This document shows, one piece after another, positions 25,364-34,755 of a stretch of DNA of 42,896 nt. A model generated the notes under the pieces. The model saw only the letters and a program-made list of their open reading frames with translations, did no database searches and had not been told where the DNA came from. A program made the position numbers and the translations under genes. Every line of letters begins with the position of its first letter. The stretch's first letter is position 1. Source of the DNA: Flavobacterium sp. (GTDB taxonomy: Bacteria; Bacteroidota; Bacteroidia; Flavobacteriales; Flavobacteriaceae); assembly GCA_017983975.1 (NCBI GenBank), contig JAGOAL010000014.1, forward strand, positions 1 through 42,896, in the 5' to 3' direction.

Positions 25364-25921
25364 ATGCATACTGCTAATACTGTTGCGGCATCAAAGATTA
25401 CACTTTCCGAATTGATGTTACCTTCACATTCTAATTTTAGTGGAAAAATTCATGGTGGCTACTTACTGAAATTAATGGACCAAATTGCATTTGCATGCGC
25501 TTCAAAATATTCGGGTTGTTATTGTGTAACGGCTTCTGTGGATACGGTAGATTTTTTAAATCCGGTTGAAATAGGCGAATTAGTTACGCTAAAAGCCTCG
25601 GTAAATTATGTTGGAAAAACATCAATGGTGGTAGGTATTCGAGTAATTTCAGAGCAAATTCAAACCGGCGTTAAAAAGCATTGCAATTCGAGTTATTTCA
25701 CCATGGTAGCCAAAGATGAATCAGGTAATAATGTAAACGTTCCAAAGCTTATTTTATCTGATATGGAAGAAATTAGACGCTTTTATGACAGTGTCAATCG
25801 TATTGAAAACAAAAAGAAATACAAAACATTAGAAATGACGTTTGATTATCAATCTCCAGAGGCATTGAAAAATTTGGCGCAGTACAATGTGGTTATTTCC
25901 GATGCCATTTTAAAAATCTAA
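25364..25921 (+). CDS. Acyl-CoA thioesterase, hotdog fold
   Basis: 185 residues. The hotdog helix GKIHGGYLLKLMDQIAFACA (about 27-46) with the Asp of the ACOT/YciA group, followed by VTASVDTVDFLNPVEIGELV, marks the acyl-CoA hydrolase family. Probably hydrolyses medium- or long-chain acyl-CoA. A C-terminal extension (about 130-185) goes beyond the single hotdog domain, as in other Bacteroidota members. Probably cotranscribed with rmuC. Confidence 0.87.
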   Translation: MHTANTVAASKITLSELMLPSHSNFSGKIHGGYLLKLMDQIAFACASKYSGCYCVTASVDTVDFLNPVEIGELVTLKASVNYVGKTSMVVGIRVISEQIQTGVKKHCNSSYFTMVAKDESGNNVNVPKLILSDMEEIRRFYDSVNRIENKKKYKTLEMTFDYQSPEALKNLAQYNVVISDAILKI

Positions 25922-25940
25922 AGATCAGTCTTATAATAGT

Positions 25941-25970
25941 TTTGCTATTTTAAAAAAAAAGTTATATTTG
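25941..25970 (+). promoter_or_regulatory. Promoter of the diheme lipoprotein operon
   Basis: TTTG (25941-25944), 18-nt spacer, TATATTTG (25963-25970), 30 bp before the ATG at 26001. Near-exact Bacteroidota consensus. Confidence 0.7.
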
Positions 25971-26000
25971 TTGTAACTATTTTAATAAAATAACAACAAT

Positions 26001-27122
26001 ATGATAAAAAAATACGCAATTCTTTCCCTTTTTGCTATTACAATATCTTTATACTTTTCATGTACAGACAACGATGACCAAGGGTATTCAGATGTTTCCC
26101 CAGTAGTTGTAGACTTAAGTGCTGTACCTTTTGAAAAACTATCCGATTATCACTTTTTTAGCGGCGAATTAAAAAATCAAATTCCATCTACAGATGTAAT
26201 TCCTTATGAGCCAATTTCATCCTTATTTACCGATTATGCTCATAAAAAGCGATTTGTTTGGATTCCAAAAGGAGCTAAAGCAACTTATAATGGTGATGAC
26301 AATATTTTAGAACTTCCTGTAGGTTCAGCAATTATCAAGACTTTTTATTACGACAATGTACAACCTGCTAACACCACTAAAATCATTGAAACAAGAATCA
26401 TGATTCGAAAAGAAGGGGGATGGATTTTTGCCGATTATGTTTGGAATGACGATCAAACGGAAGCCTACATGGATTTAAACAGTAGCGTTAAAAACATTTC
26501 TTGGCGCGATGAAAACAATGTCGTTAGAAACATCGAATACCGAATTCCTAATGAAGCTCAGTGTATTGTTTGTCATAAAACAAAAAGTTATATCAATAAT
26601 GTTTACACTCAAACTAATATTCCAATAGGCATAAAACCGCAAAATTTGAATAAACCTTATAATTACGGAAGTGAAACTGTTAATCAACTTACAAAATGGA
26701 TTCAACTTGGAATTTTAGAAAACAATTTCAATTTACCTAACGAAGAAAACACTACCGTAAATTATAACGATGTTAGTAAGCCTTTAGATAAAAGAGTGCG
26801 TTCTTATTTTGATATTAATTGTGCGCATTGTCATACCGAAAATGGTCATTGTGATTATCGTCCAATGCGTTTAGCTTATTCTGAAACGAATAATAATTTA
26901 ACCAATATGGGCGTTTGTGTAGACACCCAAGATATGCAAGATTTCGCACCAGACTTAAACAAAATTGTCACTCCTAGAAGAGTAAATCAATCCATGTTGT
27001 ACCACAGGGTAAACACTGTAGATGAAACCTATAGAATGCCTCTTCATGGACGCACAATTATTCATACAGAAGGGGTAACACTTATAGAAAATTGGATTAA
27101 CTCATTAGACGATTGTCGATAA
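26001..27122 (+). CDS. Diheme cytochrome c-like lipoprotein (TIGR03806-like)
   Basis: 373 residues. Lipobox LYFSC with Cys21. Two haem-attachment motifs: CIVCH (188-192) and CAHCH (274-278), so two c-type haems are expected. The N-terminal half holds a beta-rich domain (FEKLSDYHFFSGELKNQIP, IPYEPISSLFTDYAHKKRFVW) that I recall from the TIGR03806 family of unknown function. Exported, possibly a redox partner at the cell surface. Fourteen bp before a large T9SS-secreted protein, so the two probably act together. Confidence 0.8.
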   Translation: MIKKYAILSLFAITISLYFSCTDNDDQGYSDVSPVVVDLSAVPFEKLSDYHFFSGELKNQIPSTDVIPYEPISSLFTDYAHKKRFVWIPKGAKATYNGDDNILELPVGSAIIKTFYYDNVQPANTTKIIETRIMIRKEGGWIFADYVWNDDQTEAYMDLNSSVKNISWRDENNVVRNIEYRIPNEAQCIVCHKTKSYINNVYTQTNIPIGIKPQNLNKPYNYGSETVNQLTKWIQLGILENNFNLPNEENTTVNYNDVSKPLDKRVRSYFDINCAHCHTENGHCDYRPMRLAYSETNNNLTNMGVCVDTQDMQDFAPDLNKIVTPRRVNQSMLYHRVNTVDETYRMPLHGRTIIHTEGVTLIENWINSLDDCR

Positions 27123-27136
27123 AAACATTTTAATAA

Positions 27137-29602
27137 ATGAAAAAAATATACTTTCTAATAATTGTTTTTTGCTTTGGTACACTTTCCGCACAAGATAATT
27201 GTGCAACAGCTACACCAATTACTTCCGCAGGAACATTTACTATAAGCACTATTAACGGAACTGAGTTGCCTCAAACTCTGTGCAACTATACAAATGCATC
27301 TACTACAGCTGCAGAATGGTATGCTTATACACCTACGAGTAATTATACAGTTACTGTTTCATCAGATTTAATTGAAAATATTTGTTTAGATACCCGATTA
27401 CGTATTTATACTGGTTCATGTTCTACATTAAGTTGTGTAGTTGCTGATGATGATTCGGGAAGTATTAATTGTACATCAAATGGAAATTCATATTTGTCAT
27501 TAGCTTCATTTAATGCCATTGCAAATACAACCTACTATATTGTTTGGGACAACCGCTATGCCGCTACAGGATTTAAATTTCAAATTTCCGAAATTCCTAC
27601 AGACTATAATCCGTGTAGTACCGCAACTACTATAACTCCTGGCACAACAACTGTAAATGCGATAGATCAAACCAATATTTCTACATCTTGTTCCTCTTCA
27701 ACTTTATCTAAATGGTTTTCTTATACACCAAATGTTAATTCAATGGTAACCGTTTCATCAGATCTAATTACAAATATTTGTAAAGACACTAATTTTAGCG
27801 TGTATACCGGTAATTGTTTAACGGGTTTAACTTGTGTGGCAAATGATGATAATTCTGGAATAATTGCGTGTAATTCTGGAAATACAAATTCAAATCTTTC
27901 AACAAAAACATTTGAAGTAGTTGCTGGTATAACTTATTATATAGTTTGGGATAATCGCTGGAATGCGGCTGGTTTTGATTTTACTTTATCGGTAGTACCA
28001 ATAATTTATCCAATAACTTATACAACACAAACCATTTCAACCATAAACAGCTCTTATAACATTTGTGTTGCAGATATGAATGGCGATTATAAAGATGATA
28101 TTGTAGGTATTAATGCAACTTCTATGCGTGTTCATTTTCAAGGAAATACAGCTGGAAATTTCACGGTAACCGATCATAATTTTTCTTTTACTGGTACTGC
28201 TACTGCAGCATTGCTTCCAAACTGGAGTATGGCAGCGGGTGATTATAATGAAGATGGTTATAATGATTTGGTATTAGGAAATGGAAGTGGAGCAACCATT
28301 ATTACTTCTAATAATACGGGGTCAATTTACACCGCTTTTGTTCCAGGTCAGAACATTTTTTCGCAACGAACAAACTTTTCAGATTTAAATAATGATGGAA
28401 ATCTAGATATTTTTGTTTGCCATGATATTGCACCTAGTTGCTATTATTTAAATAATGGGAATGGAAATTTAACTTTTTATCAGTCAACGATTACTCCAGG
28501 ATCAATGAGTATTGCAACTACAACTGGTAATTATGCCACTCTATTTACCGATTTTGATAATGATGGAGATAGCGATGTTTTCGTTTCTAAATGTTCGGGA
28601 CCTCCATGTGAATTGTATCGATATGATGGCAATAACACTTATACTAATATTTCTGCTTCTGCAGGTATTAATGTAACGCCTATTCAAACTTGGTCATCTG
28701 CTATTGCAGATTTTGATAATGATGGAGATATGGACATCATCATCACAGCTAGCGCTAGTTTACATAAATATTTTAGAAATAATTTAGATACCACAAACAC
28801 AACTGAAGAAGGTTTTACTAATATTACTGCTGGTTCTGGTTGGGATACTAATACAGCTACAAACATTGACAATATTGCTTACGATTTTGATAACAATGGT
28901 TTTGTTGATGTTTTAGGTGGTGGTGGAAAAATTATGTTTAATCAAGGAAATAGTACATTTTTACCTACTACCTACGCCGGTATAAGCGTAGGGGCTGTTG
29001 GCGATTTAAATAATGACGGATTTCTAGATATTCAAAATGGAACCACGATTCGTTATGCCGTTCCCAATAGCAATAACTGGATAAAATTATCATTACAAGG
29101 AATACAAAGTAATCGAAATGGAATTGGCACCCGAGTTGAAATATACGGCGCTTGGGGTAAACAAATTAGAGACATTAGAAGTGGTGAAGGGTTCAAATAC
29201 ATGAGTTCTTTAAATGCTCATTTCGGTATTGGAACTGCAACTAGCATTTCACAAGTTATTATAAGATGGCCTTCTGGTGTTGTAGATGTAATTAACAACC
29301 CATCTATTAACCAATTACTTCACGTGGTTGAAGGCTCAAGTCCGTTAGCACAAGACGATTTTAGTACCAATAAAATAGTTCTTTATCCAAACCCAGCTTC
29401 AGAACAACTTACTATTTCAAATATCGATTTAAGTACGATTAAAAATGTAAGCATTGTATCGATGCTTGGAAAAGTAATCAAAAATGTAAAATTAACAAAT
29501 GAGACAATTAGTATAGCAAGTTTATCAGAAGGAATCTATATTTTAGCCATAGAAACAATTGATGGAATAAAATATACGGAACGTTTTGTTAAGAAAAACT
29601 AA
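27137..29602 (+). CDS. T9SS-secreted FG-GAP/VCBS and ASPIC/UnbV protein
   Basis: 821 residues. Signal peptide; two homologous Cys-containing beta domains of about 130 residues (about 20-290, each ending YYIVWDNR(Y/W)); seven calcium-loop repeats at about 310-640 (DFDNDGDSD, DLNNDGNLD, DYNEDGYND and so on) of the VCBS/FG-GAP type; an ASPIC/UnbV domain at about 647-720 (GIGTRVEIYGAWGKQIRDI, VIIRWPSGVVDVI); and a type A T9SS sorting tail from about 745 (LYPNPASEQLTI...). Surface-attached or released; likely carbohydrate or protein binding. Partner of the diheme lipoprotein. Confidence 0.9.
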   Translation: MKKIYFLIIVFCFGTLSAQDNCATATPITSAGTFTISTINGTELPQTLCNYTNASTTAAEWYAYTPTSNYTVTVSSDLIENICLDTRLRIYTGSCSTLSCVVADDDSGSINCTSNGNSYLSLASFNAIANTTYYIVWDNRYAATGFKFQISEIPTDYNPCSTATTITPGTTTVNAIDQTNISTSCSSSTLSKWFSYTPNVNSMVTVSSDLITNICKDTNFSVYTGNCLTGLTCVANDDNSGIIACNSGNTNSNLSTKTFEVVAGITYYIVWDNRWNAAGFDFTLSVVPIIYPITYTTQTISTINSSYNICVADMNGDYKDDIVGINATSMRVHFQGNTAGNFTVTDHNFSFTGTATAALLPNWSMAAGDYNEDGYNDLVLGNGSGATIITSNNTGSIYTAFVPGQNIFSQRTNFSDLNNDGNLDIFVCHDIAPSCYYLNNGNGNLTFYQSTITPGSMSIATTTGNYATLFTDFDNDGDSDVFVSKCSGPPCELYRYDGNNTYTNISASAGINVTPIQTWSSAIADFDNDGDMDIIITASASLHKYFRNNLDTTNTTEEGFTNITAGSGWDTNTATNIDNIAYDFDNNGFVDVLGGGGKIMFNQGNSTFLPTTYAGISVGAVGDLNNDGFLDIQNGTTIRYAVPNSNNWIKLSLQGIQSNRNGIGTRVEIYGAWGKQIRDIRSGEGFKYMSSLNAHFGIGTATSISQVIIRWPSGVVDVINNPSINQLLHVVEGSSPLAQDDFSTNKIVLYPNPASEQLTISNIDLSTIKNVSIVSMLGKVIKNVKLTNETISIASLSEGIYILAIETIDGIKYTERFVKKN

Positions 29603-29621
29603 TCACATTTTTTTTTAAAAT

Positions 29622-29656
29622 AAAAACTGCCTTTTTTATTCAAAGAGGCGGTTTTT
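29622..29656 (+). terminator. Terminator after the secreted FG-GAP gene
   Basis: 14-bp stem AAAAACTGCCTTTT (29622-29635) / AAGAGGCGGTTTTT (29643-29656) with two G-T pairs, then a T-rich run. Confidence 0.85.
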
Positions 29657-29733
29657 ATTTTATACAATAAATATATTTTTTATATTATTGCATATTATAT
29701 AATTAAATCTCGTTTACTTTCTATTATTAGTAA

Positions 29734-31680
29734 ATGATTACCAAATTAAACAGAATCGTTAATAATTATTTTATGAGAATTCCTCCCTTACTCTTTCTGC
29801 TATTCTTTAGTTTGTTGGCAATAGCGCAAAAAAATGCTGATCCATCCCCAGAGGAAATTAAAACCGCAAAATCGATTCGAGAAAAGTATGACAAATACGA
29901 TATTGCTATACTCAATAGTGCCGAAAAAGTAACTTTTTCAATTAATAAATCTAATGATCTTGTTGAAGTTAATTACAGCGTTATAGAACACTTAATGAAT
30001 ATTAATCACAGAGCTGATATTCAAAAATATGAATTTTATGACAGCCAATCGGTGATTGAAAATTTTTCTTTAAAGTATAAAACCGATAAGCAAACAAACT
30101 TTTTAGTCAACGATGAGTTTTATAAAAGCGATGATCTCTTTTATAACGATGCTCGCGTTAAGTATATGCAAGTTGATTTTCCAGTGCAAGGATATACCTA
30201 TAAATACCACATGGATAAGAAAATCAAAGACAGTAAATATTTTACTAGTATTTACCTAAGCGACGAATTTCCTATTATTGAAAAAACAGTAATTATAGAA
30301 GTTCCAAAATGGCTAGAACTAGAAATTAAAGAATTTAACTTTGATGGGTTTTCAATCAAAAAAACAAGTACTAAGAACGAAGAAAATACGATTTATACTT
30401 ACACCATAACTAATGTTATAGGAAATGCTAAAGATAATTTTAGTCCAGGTCCTAGTTTCTTATACCCTCATTTATTATTTGTAGCCAAATCGTTTACTGT
30501 TAAAAACGAAAAAAAACAATTGTTCAGTTCAACTGCCGATTTATACAAATGGTATAAATCATTAGTCGATAGTATGAAAGACGACACAAGCGTATATGCA
30601 GCAAAAGTTAAAGAACTAACAGCAACAGCAAAAACAGACGAAGAAAAAATTAAGAACATCTACTACTGGGTTCAAGATAACATAAGATACATTGCTTTTG
30701 AAGATGGCATTGCAGGGTTTAAACCCGACGATTCTCAAAATGTATTTCAAAAACGCTATGGCGATTGTAAAGGAATGGCCAATTTAACTAAACAAATGCT
30801 TAAAGCCGCAGGATTTGACGCTAGATTATGCTGGATTGGGACCAATCATATTGCCTATGATTACAGCACGCCTTCGCTATCAGTTGATAATCATATGATT
30901 TGTGCATTGTTTAAAAATGGGAAACGTTATTTTCTCGATGGAACCGAAAAATACAATTCGTTTGGCGAATATGCAGAACGCATTCAGGGCAAAGAAGTGC
31001 TTATTGAAGATGGTGCTTCGTTTATCATAGATAAAATTCCGTTACAAACTGCGGTTGCCAATGCCGAAAAAAGCACCATTAACTATACACTAGAAAATGA
31101 AACCTTGAAAGGCAAAGTTAAAATGGAATTTTCAGGAGAAAGTAGGGCTTCATTTTTATACAATTATAATAACATAAAAAATGACAAGAAGGAAGATGCC
31201 TTAAAATGGTACTTAAATTCTAGAGATAAAAATTGTACAGTGAGCAACATTAAAACATCTGATTTATCCAATAGAGATCAAAAATTATCACTAGATTATG
31301 ATGTGGCAATTGCTAACCATATTTCATCATTTGATAATGAAATTTACATTGATTTAAATTACGATAAAGAATATAATTCGTTTGATTTTAAAGACCGTAA
31401 AACCGATTTCTTACTTAATTACAAATCATTTGATGACATAAGTATAACGTTGCAAATACCCGAAGGCTATAAAGTATCAAAAGTACCTAATAATATTGCC
31501 ATTGCTACAGAAGATTATACCATTACAATAAACTATGAAGTCAAAGGAAATAGTCTAAAATATACTAAGCAATTTTTGTTTAAAAATGGTAAAATAAAAT
31601 CGGTAAAATTTGACGAATGGAAGTCGCATTTTGCCGAAATACAAAAAAATTATACCGAACAAGTAGTGTTAACCAAATAA
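29734..31680 (+). CDS. DUF3857 transglutaminase-like exported protein, catalytic triad intact
   Basis: 648 residues. Signal sequence; an inner ATG at 29773 gives a tighter one (MRIPPLLFLLFFSLLAIAQ) and may be the true start. DUF3857 beta domain (about 60-250), then a transglutaminase-like papain fold with Cys345 in GDCKGMANL, His387 in DNHMICAL and Asp402 in FLDGTEKY, the expected triad. C-terminal DUF3858-like beta part. Probably periplasmic; substrate unknown. Nine bp before a paralogue. Confidence 0.85.
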   Translation: MITKLNRIVNNYFMRIPPLLFLLFFSLLAIAQKNADPSPEEIKTAKSIREKYDKYDIAILNSAEKVTFSINKSNDLVEVNYSVIEHLMNINHRADIQKYEFYDSQSVIENFSLKYKTDKQTNFLVNDEFYKSDDLFYNDARVKYMQVDFPVQGYTYKYHMDKKIKDSKYFTSIYLSDEFPIIEKTVIIEVPKWLELEIKEFNFDGFSIKKTSTKNEENTIYTYTITNVIGNAKDNFSPGPSFLYPHLLFVAKSFTVKNEKKQLFSSTADLYKWYKSLVDSMKDDTSVYAAKVKELTATAKTDEEKIKNIYYWVQDNIRYIAFEDGIAGFKPDDSQNVFQKRYGDCKGMANLTKQMLKAAGFDARLCWIGTNHIAYDYSTPSLSVDNHMICALFKNGKRYFLDGTEKYNSFGEYAERIQGKEVLIEDGASFIIDKIPLQTAVANAEKSTINYTLENETLKGKVKMEFSGESRASFLYNYNNIKNDKKEDALKWYLNSRDKNCTVSNIKTSDLSNRDQKLSLDYDVAIANHISSFDNEIYIDLNYDKEYNSFDFKDRKTDFLLNYKSFDDISITLQIPEGYKVSKVPNNIAIATEDYTITINYEVKGNSLKYTKQFLFKNGKIKSVKFDEWKSHFAEIQKNYTEQVVLTK

Positions 31681-31689
31681 CCATCGAAC

Positions 31690-33837
31690 ATGCAATTTAA
31701 ATTACTTATACTAGCTTTCCTTACAACTAGTATCTTTCAAGCACAAAACAAAGAAGAAATTAGAGACTTTTTTTGGGGTAAAACAGATTCCTATAAAACA
31801 GCCACTACTATACCAGATAAATATAAAAATGAATCTGCTGTAGTGATCTGTAAATTAGAAGATTATGATTATCATAAATTTGGGAAAAGTGTCACCTTTC
31901 GATCAGCATTTAGAAAAAGAGTAAAACTAAACGATCAGGCTGCCGTTACCACTTTTTCAGAATTTAATTATTCCGAAAAATCAAATCCTCGATACGGTGC
32001 CGTTGTTAAAACTGTGGTAGGTATCAAAGTTATTAAACCTAATGGAACTGAAAACATCATCGATACTGAAAAAGAAGCTGTAACAGTTGATAAAGAAAAA
32101 AGAGTGGCGGTACCTAATCTAGAAATTGGCGACATCATTGATTTCTATAATTACAGTACAGAAACATTTAGCTCTACGCTAGAATTTGGCTTTGATCCTG
32201 AAGAACGAACTTTAGGCGAAACCTACCCTGTTTTATATTATAAATTAGCATTTCAAACTGAAAATGATTTTTTTGTCAATTTTAATACCTATAATAACGG
32301 ACCCGCTTTAAAACAAATTCCTTTAGATAAAAGTGGTGAACGCCGCTATGAAATTGAGGCAACCGATATTCCAAAAAATGATTTTCCACGCTGGTTTTTA
32401 CCGTTAGTAGAACTACCTTGTTACAAATTTCAAGTCTATTTTGCGCGTTCTGGTAAATTTGAACAACGTGCAGAAGCCTTTTTACCCGAAAAAGAAAGCA
32501 TTATCAAACAAACCGTAACCAAAGAAGATATTTTCAATTATTATGATACTAAGTTCTATCCTTTCGGTGATTTAGATGATGTAAACGATTTTTTAAACGG
32601 AAAAACTTTTAAATCTGATGAAGAAAAAGTAACGGCTGTTTATTATTTCATGCGCCATCAATTTTACACCCGTTATATTGAAGCTTTTGTAATAAACGAA
32701 GCTAAAATAATGTATCCGTTTAGCTTATATGGCTATGCTCCTATTTTCTTTAACAAAGAAGAGCAATTCATCAATTACTTCATGCAATTTTTAAAGAAAA
32801 ACAATATTGCTTTTGACATTATTGTGGCCACCGGAAAAGAAAATGGCCCTATTAAAGACGTTTTATTACAGCAAAACATTAGAATTTTACTAAAAGTAAA
32901 TACCCAAAGCCCAATCTATTTTGGCATCTTTGAACCCTATGCTGTGCCTAACCAGTTTGACAGTTCGCTAGAAGGTACAAAAGCCTATGCTTTAAAAGTA
33001 TCTAAAAGCAAAAAGGTAAGTGATATTGAAGAAATTACACTTCCTAGCCTTACACACAAAGACAACTTATCAAAAGTAATTACCACACTTACCATTGCCC
33101 CAGACTTTGCTACGGCAAGTGCAAATAAAGTAAGTTCGCTATACGGCCACAATAAAGAATTTGAACACGATAGTAAAATTTTCTTCTATGATTATGTAAC
33201 AGAAGATCATGAAATGTTCGGCACAAGTCCTGTATTAGATTTGGTACGTAATAAAAAAGACAAAGAAAAATACAAAAAAGAATATGCTGCTTTACTTGAA
33301 AAATTGAAACAAGATAAAGTGGAAAAATTCAAAAAAGAAATTGAAGACGAGTACGAAATAACCGTTGATAAGCACGATTTAACTATAAATAAAACAGGAC
33401 GTTTTGGTGTTAATGACCCATTAGTATTTACCGAAAATTTCAATATTACGTCAAACTTTATTAAAAAAGCTGGAAACAACTATATATTAAATATTGGAAA
33501 ATTCATCAGTTCGCAAATAGACATTGAAGAAAAAGAACACGACCGAACCAATAATATTTATACCCAATTTCCGCGCACGTTTGATTATGTAATTGAGTTA
33601 AACATTCCGCAAGGATACAGCGTTAGCGGACTAGATAAGCTCAATGTAAGTATTGAAAACGAAACCGGAAGTTTTACAAGTAAAGCCGAAATAAAAGACA
33701 ACAAATTAATTATTGTTTCAACTAAAAAATATTTGAATTCGTTTGAACCGAATGCTAATTGGAAAAAGATGATTGCCTTTTTAGACGCAGCGTATCAATT
33801 TACACAAGAAAAAGTTTTACTTAAAAAAAATCAATAA
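31690..33837 (+). CDS. DUF3857 paralogue lacking the catalytic cysteine
   Basis: 715 residues. Signal peptide (MQFKLLILAFLTTSIFQAQ), a DUF3857-like beta domain (about 40-250), then a region aligned with the transglutaminase fold (YYFMRHQFYTRYIEAFVINE, about 318-337) in which the GDCKG motif is replaced by FFNKEEQFINYFMQFLKK without Cys. C-terminal beta domain as in the neighbour. Looks like a non-catalytic partner of the gene upstream; the two overlap in function by position and shape only. Confidence 0.8.
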   Translation: MQFKLLILAFLTTSIFQAQNKEEIRDFFWGKTDSYKTATTIPDKYKNESAVVICKLEDYDYHKFGKSVTFRSAFRKRVKLNDQAAVTTFSEFNYSEKSNPRYGAVVKTVVGIKVIKPNGTENIIDTEKEAVTVDKEKRVAVPNLEIGDIIDFYNYSTETFSSTLEFGFDPEERTLGETYPVLYYKLAFQTENDFFVNFNTYNNGPALKQIPLDKSGERRYEIEATDIPKNDFPRWFLPLVELPCYKFQVYFARSGKFEQRAEAFLPEKESIIKQTVTKEDIFNYYDTKFYPFGDLDDVNDFLNGKTFKSDEEKVTAVYYFMRHQFYTRYIEAFVINEAKIMYPFSLYGYAPIFFNKEEQFINYFMQFLKKNNIAFDIIVATGKENGPIKDVLLQQNIRILLKVNTQSPIYFGIFEPYAVPNQFDSSLEGTKAYALKVSKSKKVSDIEEITLPSLTHKDNLSKVITTLTIAPDFATASANKVSSLYGHNKEFEHDSKIFFYDYVTEDHEMFGTSPVLDLVRNKKDKEKYKKEYAALLEKLKQDKVEKFKKEIEDEYEITVDKHDLTINKTGRFGVNDPLVFTENFNITSNFIKKAGNNYILNIGKFISSQIDIEEKEHDRTNNIYTQFPRTFDYVIELNIPQGYSVSGLDKLNVSIENETGSFTSKAEIKDNKLIIVSTKKYLNSFEPNANWKKMIAFLDAAYQFTQEKVLLKKNQ

Positions 33838-33895
33838 ATTAGAGAAACATTAGAAACAATAAATTATTATCTTTACAAATCTAAAAAAAATTCAA

Positions 33896-34570
33896 ATGAA
33901 AAACCTTACAAAAATTGCATTCGCTATTGTACTACTTGCTGGTGGAGTGATGAATGCACAAGCCTTAAAAAAAGGATCTGTTGCTTATAAATTAGAGTTA
34001 ACAGGAAACGATGAAGCTGCTGCCATGATGGGCGAAAGCACCTTAACCATCCATTTTGATGAAAAAACACAAGCTACAGAAATGAACATGATGAGTGGCA
34101 TGATGTTGATGAAAACTATTACTCCAATTGGGAACGTTAAAGATACCAAAATGGCTGTAGAGGTTATGGGTATGAAATATGAAATCATTGAAGCTGGAGA
34201 AGAAGCGTTAAACAGCAACAAAGGAGCTGCTGATCTTGACAACGCTACTGATGTAACTTATGACAAAAGTGATGTAAAAGAAATTGCTGGTTTTAAATGC
34301 TATAAAGCAAACGTTAAAATGGCAGACGGAAATACAAACGTGTTCTACATTACCGAAGCTATTGCGCCTCAAACGCCATTAAAAGAAACTAAAGTAAAAT
34401 TAGCAGGTTATCCACTACAAATAATTACTAACACACCACAAGGTGAAATGACCATGACAGCTACCTCTTTTTCAAAAGAATTACCAAAAGATTGTTTTGT
34501 AATTTCGGGTGAAGGCTACACTAAAATAACCCTGGAAGATTTTAAAAAACAGATGAGCGGAGGTATGTAA
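33896..34570 (+). CDS. Secreted DUF4412-like protein
   Basis: 224 residues. Signal peptide (MKNLTKIAFAIVLLAGGVMNAQ), then a beta-rich domain with a Met-rich core (EMNMMSGMMLMKT) and KEIAGFKCYKANVKMADGN, a pattern found in DUF4412/GLPGLI-type Bacteroidota proteins. No enzyme motif. 58 bp after the DUF3857 paralogue, with a TATCTTTA -7-like box between them, so it may have its own promoter. Followed by a strong terminator. Confidence 0.7.
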   Translation: MKNLTKIAFAIVLLAGGVMNAQALKKGSVAYKLELTGNDEAAAMMGESTLTIHFDEKTQATEMNMMSGMMLMKTITPIGNVKDTKMAVEVMGMKYEIIEAGEEALNSNKGAADLDNATDVTYDKSDVKEIAGFKCYKANVKMADGNTNVFYITEAIAPQTPLKETKVKLAGYPLQIITNTPQGEMTMTATSFSKELPKDCFVISGEGYTKITLEDFKKQMSGGM

Positions 34571-34597
34571 TATACTCCCAGTACTTTTCAATTTTAG

Positions 34598-34625
34598 AAG
34601 CACCGAACAATCGGTGCTTTTTTTA
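34598..34625 (+). terminator. Rho-independent terminator
   Basis: 9-bp stem AAGCACCGA (34598-34606) / TCGGTGCTT (34611-34619), loop ACAA, then a run of Ts. Ends the 29.7-34.6 kb gene group and marks the edge of the accessory region. Confidence 0.93.
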
Positions 34626-34666
34626 TAAAACAATTTTCAAAAGTTAAAAAAAATAAAAATAAATGA

Positions 34667-34720
34667 TATTTTTGAAAAAAATTATAACTACGTTATAAAA
34701 CATGTAAACAAGTTTGCATG
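34667..34720 (+). promoter_or_regulatory. -7 box and palindrome before the orphan secreted gene
   Basis: TATTTTTG (34667-34674) fits TAnnTTTG; no good -33 box is seen. Downstream, CATGTAAAC (34701-34709) and GTTTGCATG (34712-34720) form an inverted repeat with one G-T pair and a 2-bp centre, too tight for an RNA loop and so more like a protein-binding site in the 5' leader. Confidence 0.45.
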
Positions 34721-34755
34721 ACCTTGGAAAAAAGAAACTAAAACATAATTAAACA

